Assembly (NCBI GenBank): GCA_937132145.1
Contig: CAKZNY010000158.1
Location: 1-23,085 of the forward strand
Reading direction: 5' to 3'
DNA from: an uncultured Paracoccaceae bacterium
GTDB lineage: Bacteria > Pseudomonadota > Alphaproteobacteria > Rhodobacterales > Rhodobacteraceae
Length of the DNA stretch: 23,085 bases
The notes below the pieces were generated by a model that did not search any database, had not been told where the DNA came from, and worked only from the letters and a program-made list of their open reading frames with translations. The position numbers and the translations under genes are program-made. Shown piece after piece: positions 17,255 to 23,085 of the stretch; position 1 is the stretch's first letter; each line of letters begins with the position of its first letter.

Positions 17255-17276
17255 CTAGTAAACAGCTAGTAAACAG
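17255..17276. repeat. Perfect 11-bp tandem duplication
   Basis: CTAGTAAACAG occurs twice back to back about 100 bp upstream of the cold-shock gene (minus strand), in the gap before pdxH. Copies exactly one helical turn apart could be a binding site or a recent slippage duplication; I cannot tell which. Confidence 0.6.
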
Positions 17277-17369
17277 GAGGATAAGCCAAGAGATCATAAA
17301 ACGCCCCAGTTTATCGCCACAATCATACCACAACGTGAGCCGTAAGAAAAGTCGCAATCTATACGTGTT

Positions 17370-17984
17370 TTACGGCTGTAAACGTTCGATTCTCCATGCA
17401 TTTTCCACCTTGGCTCGTGACCAGCGAAACCTGTCGTGCAAGCGGTGCTGACCATCCGCCCAGAACTCGATTTCCGTTGGAATAATCCGGTACCCCCCCC
17501 AAAACGGCGGGCGATCAGGGTTCAGACCTTTGGTTGCGGTAATTTTAGCAACCTTCGCCAATAATTCCCCGCGCGAACCCAGAGGTTGTGATTGTTTCGA
17601 GGCCCAAGCCCCCAAACGGCTTGGCAGCGAGCGGGAAGAATAATACGCATCCGCCTTTTCCCCGGCCTCGCGCTCGACCACACCGCGCACTCTGATTTGG
17701 CGGCGCAAGGATTTCCAATGCATCACGAAAGCGGCCTTGCCCCCCTGATCAATCTCCACCGCTTTGGCACTGCCGTAGTTGGTGTAAAAGACAAACGCGC
17801 CAGCCTCGATATCCTTCAGCAGCACCATCCGCGCATTGGGCATGCCATCCGCATCAACGGTCGCCAGCGCGATGGCGTTCGGGTCATTTGGCTCTGTGCC
17901 CTCGGCCTCCGCCAGCCAGTTGCGCGCGATCTGAAACGGATCATCGCCTGCAAATATTCCGGTTCGTTTCGAATTTTCGTGCAT
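17370..17984 (-). CDS. pdxH: Pyridoxamine 5'-phosphate oxidase
   Basis: This FMN-dependent cytosolic enzyme oxidises pyridoxine or pyridoxamine 5'-phosphate to pyridoxal 5'-phosphate, the last step of vitamin B6 cofactor synthesis and salvage. The 204-residue length is normal. FMN/substrate landmarks are [45 protein letters not shown] and [19 protein letters not shown]. The C-terminal signature reads [23 protein letters not shown] precedes the ATG by about 5 bases. It is divergent from fabI, with only 86 bp for both promoters. Its stop codon lies inside one arm of a GCCGTAA/TTACGGC inverted repeat (17339-17345 and 17370-17376), which lacks a U-tract. Confidence 0.96.
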   Translation of the reverse strand: MHENSKRTGIFAGDDPFQIARNWLAEAEGTEPNDPNAIALATVDADGMPNARMVLLKDIEAGAFVFYTNYGSAKAVEIDQGGKAAFVMHWKSLRRQIRVRGVVEREAGEKADAYYSSRSLPSRLGAWASKQSQPLGSRGELLAKVAKITATKGLNPDRPPFWGGYRIIPTEIEFWADGQHRLHDRFRWSRAKVENAWRIERLQP

Positions 17985-18070
17985 TATGCCCTCTAACGGT
18001 TCAACATTCTTGCTGCATGTGTTTCAATAGCTTAAACCAGCGAAATAAATCTATGACAAGGGACATCACG

Positions 18071-18901
18071 ATGGGTGCAGGACTTATGGAAGGCAAACGC
18101 GGCCTGATTATGGGCGTCGCGAACAACAGATCAATCGCGTGGGGTGTGGCCCAAGCGTGCCACGAACAGGGTGCGGAGCTGGCATTTACCTTTCAAGGCG
18201 AGGCATTGGGCAAACGCGTCCGCCCGCTGGCCGAGAGCCTGGGCTCGGACATCGTGCTGGAATGCGACGTCACAAACGAAGAATCAATGGACATGGTTTT
18301 TGCCACGTTGCAAGAAAAATGGGGCAAACTGGACTTTTTGCTGCACGCTATCGGCTTTTCCGACAAGAACGAGCTGCGCGGACGCTACGTTGACACCACT
18401 GCGGCCAATTTTGACCGTACGATGAATATCTCGGTCTATTCTTTCACCGCCGTTGTGCAACGGGCCGAAAAGATGATGCCGGACGGCGGGTCTTGCCTGA
18501 CGTTGACATATTACGGGGCCGAAAAAGTTATGCCGCACTATAACGTCATGGGCATTGCCAAGGCGGGGCTGGAGGCCTCGGTTAAGTATATGGCGATGGA
18601 TCTGGGACCAAAAAACATCCGCATAAATGCGCTGTCTGCTGGCCCTATCAAAACATTGGCGTCATCGGGGATCGGCGATTTCCGCTATATCATGAAGTGG
18701 AACGAGCTGAACTCGCCGCTGCGGCGTAACGTAACCCAGACCGAGGTCGGGAAATCGGCCATGTATCTGCTGTCGGACCTGTCGTCCGGTGTTACGGGCG
18801 AGAATCATCACGTGGATGCTGGCTATAATGTTGTTGGCATGAAGGCCGAAGATGCACCGGATATTGATGTAGTTCAGGGACGTAAAAAAAATGACGGATA
18901 A
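18071..18901 (+). CDS. fabI: Enoyl-[acyl-carrier-protein] reductase (NADH), FabI type
   Basis: FabI reduces trans-2-enoyl-ACP at the end of each fatty-acid elongation round, and is the triclosan and isoniazid-class target. It is a short-chain dehydrogenase fold of 276 residues from this start. The NADH site is [17 protein letters not shown] (residues 11-27, the FabI-type GxxxxxSxxxG). The catalytic Tyr157-x6-Lys164 lies in [10 protein letters not shown], with [13 protein letters not shown] before it. The substrate loop follows in [17 protein letters not shown] chose the ATG at 18071 because AAGGGA sits 7 bases upstream. An in-frame ATG at 18053 would add MTRDIT but has no ribosome site, and frames further upstream are not conserved-looking. 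It overlaps gpt by 11 bp, implying coupled translation. Confidence 0.95.
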   Translation: MGAGLMEGKRGLIMGVANNRSIAWGVAQACHEQGAELAFTFQGEALGKRVRPLAESLGSDIVLECDVTNEESMDMVFATLQEKWGKLDFLLHAIGFSDKNELRGRYVDTTAANFDRTMNISVYSFTAVVQRAEKMMPDGGSCLTLTYYGAEKVMPHYNVMGIAKAGLEASVKYMAMDLGPKNIRINALSAGPIKTLASSGIGDFRYIMKWNELNSPLRRNVTQTEVGKSAMYLLSDLSSGVTGENHHVDAGYNVVGMKAEDAPDIDVVQGRKKNDG

Positions 18902-19394
18902 ACTGCCACACGAAAAAGGGTTCCACATCAGCTGGGACCAAATCCACCGCGATAGCCGCGCCCTTGCATGGCGCCTCGACGGCAAAGGCCCAAACAACGG
19001 TGCCTGGAAAGCCGTAATCGCAATTACACGCGGCGGCATGGCCCCGGCGATGATTGTTGCGCGCGAACTGGACATTCGAACGGTTGATACAATCAGTGTG
19101 AAATCTTACGACCACCAAGCACAATCCGAAGCGGTTATCCTTAAATCCCCGGATATGAATTTAATGGGGGATGGCACTGGCGTGCTGATTATCGATGATC
19201 TGGTGGACACAGGGAAAACCCTGAGGGTCGTCAAAGAACTGTTCCCCAAAGCCCACATCGCAACAGTCTACGCCAAACCCGAAGGCCGCGATATGACGGA
19301 CACGTTCATCACCGAGGTCAGCCAAGACACATGGATTTTCTTCCCGTGGGACATGGCACTGCAATATGTCGAACCATATCGCGGCAAAGACTAA
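18891..19394 (+). CDS. gpt: Xanthine-guanine phosphoribosyltransferase
   Basis: Gpt converts xanthine, guanine and, less well, hypoxanthine to their nucleotides using PRPP, a purine-salvage step at or near the inner membrane. The 167-residue length is right. The PRPP-binding signature is [13 protein letters not shown] (residues 98-110). [19 protein letters not shown] (45-63) provides the early PRTase loop. [12 protein letters not shown] near the end matches the purine-specificity region. The start ATG lies inside fabI (11-bp overlap), preceded by GGGACG and a run of A. Immediately after the stop come four bases and then the left arm of a long inverted repeat. Confidence 0.94.
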   Translation: MTDKLPHEKGFHISWDQIHRDSRALAWRLDGKGPNNGAWKAVIAITRGGMAPAMIVARELDIRTVDTISVKSYDHQAQSEAVILKSPDMNLMGDGTGVLIIDDLVDTGKTLRVVKELFPKAHIATVYAKPEGRDMTDTFITEVSQDTWIFFPWDMALQYVEPYRGKD

Positions 19395-19397
19395 TCA

Positions 19398-19553
19398 CAA
19401 CCGCCGAGCGTCAGCGAGGCCACCCCCAACGAGCGGCGGCTTGTTGTGCTAGCAACATGCCAACAACAGGCGGGAGCGCTCCCGCCCGCAACCGGATGCC
19501 CGCCGGGCAATCCGTTTACCGTTGGGCCAAGCCTCGCTAACGCTCGGCGGTTG
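19398..19553. repeat. 156-bp element bounded by 23-bp inverted repeats
   Basis: The left arm (19398-19420, beginning CAACCGCCGAGCG) is the reverse complement of the right arm (19531-19553) at 22 of 23 positions. Inside are a perfect 18-bp palindrome GGCGGGAGCGCTCCCGCC (19469-19486), a further CCAACG/CGTTGG pairing next to the arms, GCCCG/CGGGC, and TGTTG/CAACA. The GC content is well above the flanks. It looks like a non-coding repeat unit or MITE rather than a simple terminator. I cannot see a flanking target-site duplication. A weak likeness to an integron attC site (GTTGGGC on one side) fails on the other side. Confidence 0.6.
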
Positions 19554-19863
19554 CGCTTAACCGAATGTTTACCAATTCGTTGTATAGATATGTTTGCCGA
19601 GCAGGACTTAAAACGTTCATCGGGGTATCGCACTTGTGCAAATAGTAAATCTGACACGACCGACTACCCACTCAACTAGGGTCGTCAGACTGGCAATTGG
19701 CGACACTGGCTTCGGTGTTGGGCCGCAAAGCGCGATAGCTCCGCTGCATATCGACCTGTCCACCCCGACGGATCAGACCCGGTTCACCGGCAGAACCTCC
19801 CGAGATTATTGACACAAATGGCGCGGGTTTCCCCGAACGTCACATTTTTTGTGCCTAAATCCC

Positions 19864-19916
19864 GTAGGGTGCGTGGTCCCCACGCACCGTTGTTTACGCC
19901 CGACGATGCACCCTAC
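19864..19916. repeat. REP-like inverted pair with GTAG feet
   Basis: GTAG (19864-19867) is followed by a 9-bp perfect hairpin, GGTGCGTGG-TCC-CCACGCACC (19868-19888). On the opposite strand GTAGGGTGC recurs (19908-19916), so two GTAG-headed units face each other. A GTAG or GGAG tetranucleotide at the foot of a hairpin is the hallmark of REP elements mobilised by RAYT (Y1-type) transposases. No RAYT gene is in the window. It may also terminate the minus-strand dctM transcript. Confidence 0.6.
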
Positions 19917-19917
19917 A

Positions 19918-20304
19918 TCAATTTATAATTAGCTCCGGCCCCATGAAGTACGTCGGCAAGAACGTCGAGATCACCGGAATATATGTTATCATAATCAGGA
20001 ACACGAACAGGATTGCCAACCATGGGAGGGAGGCCTTTACCACGCTCATCATCGGCATCCCCGCAACCCCCGAGGTCACGAATAAATTCAACCCCACGGG
20101 CGGCGTTATCATTCCAATCTCCATGTTTACCACCATGATGATTCCTAGGTGAATTGGGTCCACCCCCAGCTCTATCGCAATCGGGAACACCAGCGGGGCA
20201 ACGATAACAATCAGGCCCGATGGCTCCATAAACTGGCCGCCGATCAACAGAATGACGTTGACGATAACAAGGAACCAGATAACACCAAAACCCGCATCTA
20301 GCAT
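19918..20304 (-). pseudogene. dctM: TRAP transporter large permease DctM, C-terminal part (frameshifted)
   Basis: These 128 residues (MLDAGFGVIWFLVIVNVILL and onward, with MITPPVGLNLFVTSGVAGM) are the last third of a C4-dicarboxylate DctM. They continue in sequence from the N-terminal frame that ends at 20298. The join is one base short: the N-terminal frame reads IPQQIGVRC-stop where homologues read IPQQI, about three residues, then MLDAGFG. Adding one G to the G-run at 20309-20312 (minus strand) would give IPQQIGGAMLDAGFG, a single protein of about 457 residues. The ATG at 20304 overlaps the TAG by 7 bp (ATGCTAG) and has GGGG 5 bases upstream, so separate translation as a split subunit is conceivable. 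Otherwise this is a pseudogene or a sequencing error. Confidence 0.88.
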
Positions 20305-21293
20305 CGCACCCCGATTTGCTGCGGGATTTGCTCCTCCGTCAAAACATGTTTCAGGATCAGAGCGTTGGCGATGATAAACAGCAACGTCACCGTCAGTTTA
20401 CCTGCCTCGAACAACGTATCTTTCGTGTCTTTGTGAACCCACGCCGTCACCAGCACCCATGGCTTTTTCAGCAATGAAGTAGGAGGGCCGCCATTCTTGC
20501 CAGCCAACGGCCCCATATCGCGATAAATGAACATCGAGATCAGGAAGGAATAAATCGCCGCTACCGCCGCCGCCTCGGTCGGCGTGAACACACCGCCGTA
20601 AATACCACCCAGAATGATGACCATCAAGAACAGCCCCCAGCCCGCATCGCGCGCCGAGGAAAACACCTCACCCCAGCCAAGCCATTCGCCTTTGGGCAGG
20701 TTTTTCACCCGCGCCCAGATGTAGATCGCTATCATCAGCATAGTTCCGGCCATCAACCCCGGGATCACCCCCGCCAGGAACATCCGGCCCACGGATACGT
20801 CCGTAGCCGAAGCATATACCACCATCACAATGGACGGCGGGATCAATATCCCCAATGTTCCGGCGACCGCGATAATCCCCGCCCCGAATTCCTTGGTATA
20901 CCCGACCTGCTGCATACCCGCGATCACAACCGAGCCAATCGCCACCACCGTTGCCGGCGAAGACCCCGACAAAGCCGCAAACAGCATACAAGCCACAACG
21001 CCCGCAATCGCCATACCGCCGTGCAAATGCCCAACCAGCGCGATCGAGAACCGGATGATCCGTTTCGCCACGCCCCCCGTCGACATGAATGAAGACGCCA
21101 GAATAAAGAACGGGATCGCCAGCAAGGTATAATGCCCCGCCATCGCCTGAAACATCGTCTGCGCAACAGAGGCAAGCGACGTATCCGACAACACCAGAAG
21201 AAACATGATAGAGCTTAGGCCAAGCGAAATCGCAATCGGCACGCCGATCAGCATCAGGCCTATGACCATTACAAATAGAACTACAACTTCCAT
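20298..21293 (-). pseudogene. dctM: TRAP transporter large permease DctM, N-terminal part (frameshifted)
   Basis: DctM is the ion-coupled membrane subunit of the second TRAP system. This 331-residue part covers roughly the first ten membrane segments, with IPFFILASSFMSTGG, FAALSGSSPATVVAIG (105-120), GTLGILIPPSIVMVVYA (145-161) and GGIYGGVFTPTEAAAVAAIY. It stops early at IPQQIGVRC because of a one-base frameshift at or near the G-run 20309-20312. The remaining essential helices are in the frame 19918-20304. It starts 3 bp after dctQ, typical of a coupled dctQM pair. If the shift is real, this operon probably cannot transport, unless the halves assemble or the ribosome slips. Confidence 0.9.
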
Positions 21294-21296
21294 AAT

Positions 21297-21971
21297 TTAT
21301 TTCTCCGCATCCCTTTTGGCCGCGATTTCATGCACAGCATCTTCGGCTTCGTGGCTAACGATCAGGCTGGTTTGCCGCCCCGTCACCAAATGAATTGCCG
21401 CCTGAATAAAGCGGAACAACAGCAGCGCCATACCTATCGGCAGGATCGCATATGGAATAAATCGTGGCAGCTTTTCGTACTCCTCGCCCTCGTTCATCCA
21501 ACCCTCGATAAAGCGCAGCCACTCGGGCACGGGAATGTCGTTGGTTTCATACCAAGCACGGCCAAGGAACGTGTCCTGAAAGCCCGTCGGGAACCAGCGG
21601 CCCTCGGTCTGGGGCAGGTTGGCGAAATTCGCCCAGTAATCCCACGCCCCTTTGAACATCAGAAGTGCGTATATAATACATAGGGTTACAGAAATAAGCG
21701 CCATAACTTTGCGCGATTTAGGGCTAAGCAGATTCAAAACCGCATCCACCCCTAAATGCGCTGTAATTTTCACAGCATAGCTCATGCCAAACAGCACCAG
21801 CCATGCGAACAGGAACAGAGTGATCTCAAGCCCCCAGATTAATCCGGTATTAAATCCATATCGTAGCACAACGTTAACAAATGTGATGATTGTCATCAGA
21901 CCAAGGATGACGGCAATCGCTGTCTCCTCGATTTCATTTATCACGTGGCCGAATTTTGATTGCTTGCTCAT
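21297..21971 (-). CDS. dctQ: TRAP transporter small permease DctQ (C4-dicarboxylate type)
   Basis: This 224-residue small membrane subunit links to DctM. Four hydrophobic segments are visible (AIAVILGLMTIITFVNVVL, EITLFLFAWLVLFGMSYAV, VMALISVTLCIIYALLM, FIPYAILPIGMALLLFRF). The DctQ core shows VVLRYGFNTGLIWGLE and SYAVKITAHLGVDAVL. A polar insert of about 60 residues between the third and fourth spans (WFPTGFQDTF to EEYEKLPR) is seen in this subfamily. I chose the ATG at 21971, preceded by AAAGGGGA at 4 bases; the open frame to 22112 is an upstream extension through the hairpin. The gene is second in the dctP-dctQ-dctM order, 68 bp after dctP and 3 bp before dctM. Confidence 0.92.
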   Translation of the reverse strand: MSKQSKFGHVINEIEETAIAVILGLMTIITFVNVVLRYGFNTGLIWGLEITLFLFAWLVLFGMSYAVKITAHLGVDAVLNLLSPKSRKVMALISVTLCIIYALLMFKGAWDYWANFANLPQTEGRWFPTGFQDTFLGRAWYETNDIPVPEWLRFIEGWMNEGEEYEKLPRFIPYAILPIGMALLLFRFIQAAIHLVTGRQTSLIVSHEAEDAVHEIAAKRDAEK

Positions 21972-21992
21972 GGTGTCCCCTTTCGGAAAACC

Positions 21993-22016
21993 CCGGCCCA
22001 CTGTGATAGGGGCCGG
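21993..22016 (-). terminator. Intercistronic hairpin between dctP and dctQ (second TRAP operon)
   Basis: CCGGCCC (21993-21999) and GGGCCGG (22010-22016) form a perfect 7-bp stem with a 10-base loop. On the minus-strand transcript it is followed by GGTTTT. It lies at the same operon position as the hairpin at 6931-6950, consistent with partial termination or 3' protection that keeps dctP expression high. Confidence 0.6.
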
Positions 22017-22039
22017 AGCTGACAGTCTTAGTGTTTGGC

Positions 22040-23050
22040 TTAGTGCTTGGCGTTGATAACCTGAGCAGCCGCAATGTTGTCTGCGCCCACATCGCCCTCG
22101 AACATATCCCAAACTGGCATCATCGCATCAACCCATGCCTGACGCTGTTCAGGTGTCAGATCACGAACAACACCGCCGGCAGCCTCAATGGCAGCCCGAG
22201 CTTCAGCATTGATACGTGTGGACTCGCCGTTACGCAGTTCAGTCACTTCGGCAACGATTGCCAGGAACTGGTCGCGAACGTCAGCGTCCAGACCAGCCAA
22301 CCATTCAGTCGAGGTCACCAACAGATAGTCGATGATACCGTGGTTGGTAGCAGTCGTGCCGTCTTGCACTTCGAAGAACTTCTTGCCGTAGATGTTGGAC
22401 CAAGTGTTTTCCTGACCGTCAACAACGCCTGTCTGAAGCGCGCCGTAAACTTCCGAGAACGCCATTGGCTGAGGCGATCCACCGATTGCTTCCATCTGTG
22501 CTTTCAGAACGTCGGATGTCTGAACACGGAATTTCAGGCCTTCGGCATCTGTTGGCCAAATCAGCGGTACATTAGCAGACATATTTTTCATGCCGTTGTG
22601 CCAGAACGCAAGACCTTGAAGACCACGACGTTGCATGGAGTCTTTCATCGCCTGACCAGCATCGGAAAGCTGGAACTCGTCAACTGCGTTGATGTTTTTG
22701 AACATGAACGGCAGATCGAAAATACGGAAGACTTTGGTGAAAGCCTCGAATTTCGACAGCGAAGGCGCGGCCAACTGAACGTCGCCCTGCAACAGAGCTT
22801 CGAGAACCTGGTTGTCATTGTAAAGTGTCGAGTTAGGGAACACTTGCATACATGCGACGCCGTTCATTTCGGCATTCACACGCTCGGCCAGCAGCGAAGC
22901 CGCGATGCCTTTAGGGTGACGGTCGGTGTTGGTTACATGTGCGAATTTGATAACAATCTCGCCCGGATCACAGGCTTCCTGCGCCGAAGCAGCAGAAAAG
23001 CTCGTGGCCGCGATGATCGCAGCAACCGCCGTTGTAGTAAGAAAACGCAT
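22040..23050 (-). CDS. dctP: TRAP transporter substrate-binding protein DctP (C4-dicarboxylate type)
   Basis: This periplasmic binding protein (336 residues) delivers C4-dicarboxylates such as succinate, malate or fumarate to DctQM. That substrate is inferred from family likeness to Rhodobacter DctP. The Sec signal is MRFLTTTAVAAIIAATSFSA with cleavage after ASA (residue 23). Landmarks are IKFAHVTNTDRHPKG, VFPNSTLYNDNQVLEALLQG, GLKFRVQTSDV with the carboxylate-binding Arg175, and VVDGQENTWSNIYGKKF (QENTW at 213-217). The start ATG at 23050 has GGGAGGAA about 7 bases upstream; the 5-residue longer frame (MGGTI) begins inside that site. It is the first gene of the second TRAP operon. Its promoter lies beyond the window end, and no DctS/DctR-type regulator is present. 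Confidence 0.95.
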   Translation of the reverse strand: MRFLTTTAVAAIIAATSFSAASAQEACDPGEIVIKFAHVTNTDRHPKGIAASLLAERVNAEMNGVACMQVFPNSTLYNDNQVLEALLQGDVQLAAPSLSKFEAFTKVFRIFDLPFMFKNINAVDEFQLSDAGQAMKDSMQRRGLQGLAFWHNGMKNMSANVPLIWPTDAEGLKFRVQTSDVLKAQMEAIGGSPQPMAFSEVYGALQTGVVDGQENTWSNIYGKKFFEVQDGTTATNHGIIDYLLVTSTEWLAGLDADVRDQFLAIVAEVTELRNGESTRINAEARAAIEAAGGVVRDLTPEQRQAWVDAMMPVWDMFEGDVGADNIAAAQVINAKH

Positions 23051-23085
23051 AATAGTTCCTCCCATAGCGTTTAACAGCCGCGGGG

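Larger units (their letters stand above)
19395..19917. other. Gene-free, repeat-rich region between gpt and the second TRAP operon
   Basis: This 523-bp region has no convincing gene. Its first third is a hairpin-dense element (19398-19553) and its end a REP-like pair (19864-19916). The middle, 19554-19863, has several short hairpins (for example ACGACC/GGTCGT around 19656-19682) and a GTG-start frame at 19636-19812 that resembles nothing I know. Two convergent transcription units meet here (gpt plus, dctM minus), and the hairpins may act as their terminators. No transposase fragment is recognisable. Confidence 0.5.

Noticed and set aside
19423..19530. Possible integron attC site (GTTGGGC at 19521-19527)
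   Set aside because: The matching RYYYAAC core on the other side is CCCCAAC, which fails the first base. There is no integrase or cassette, and the long outer arms do not fit attC design.
19636..19812. 58-codon GTG-start frame in the repeat-rich gap
   Set aside because: It is open and not obviously low-complexity, but has no ribosome site, no known relative that I can recognise, and stands among hairpins.
21972..22112. Upstream extension of dctQ to 22112
   Set aside because: It overlaps the end of dctP and the intercistronic hairpin, gives a Cys/Arg-rich stretch unlike DctQ, and the ATG at 21971 has a strong ribosome site.

Overview
The window comes from an alphaproteobacterium, most likely a marine Rhodobacterales (Roseobacter-group) species. 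The protein families, their order, two TRAP-transporter operons, a class II (B12-dependent) ribonucleotide reductase and moderate GC all fit. The genus cannot be fixed by eye.

Layout. (1) Bases 1-3547, mostly plus strand: the 3' part of metA (methionine synthesis), a 47-codon ORF that may be the relic of an FAD enzyme, a TetR-type regulator, two 21-bp operator-like palindromes, a DUF2852 membrane protein, an RDD membrane protein, and bpt (N-end-rule leucyltransferase). A bidirectional hairpin ends this block. (2) Bases 3605-8071, minus strand: a TRAP operon (dctP-dctQ-dctM) with a TakP-like, Tat-exported binding protein and an unusually large 785-residue DctM. (3) Bases 8551-11704, plus strand: ilvB, a PAPS-type sulfotransferase gene and ilvN, giving acetolactate synthase with an unrelated gene between its two subunits. 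(4) Bases 11874-15500, minus strand: nrdJ, with a NrdR-box-like site upstream. (5) Bases 16046-17984, minus strand: tRNA-Pro(UGG), a secreted DUF192 protein whose likely start codon is ATT, a double cold-shock-domain protein, and pdxH. (6) Bases 18071-19394, plus strand: fabI and gpt, overlapping by 11 bp. (7) Bases 19395-19917: a gene-free stretch with a 156-bp inverted-repeat element and a REP-like pair of hairpins. (8) Bases 19918-23050, minus strand: a second, C4-dicarboxylate-type dctPQM operon whose dctM is broken by a one-base frameshift near its 3' third.

How the genes fit together. Most of the window is housekeeping: Met, Ile/Val/Leu, pyridoxal phosphate, fatty acid, purine salvage and dNTP synthesis. 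Two organic-acid uptake systems are interspersed. The TakP-like transporter is divergent from ilvB, whose substrates are 2-oxo acids, so a metabolic link is possible but unproven. I found no phage, CRISPR, toxin-antitoxin or complete insertion sequence. The least ordinary items are the sulfotransferase inside the ilv operon, the paired TetR operators in front of DUF2852, the ATT-start DUF192 gene, the enlarged DctM, the frameshifted dctM and the repeat cluster behind gpt. I did not find a convincing wholly new system.
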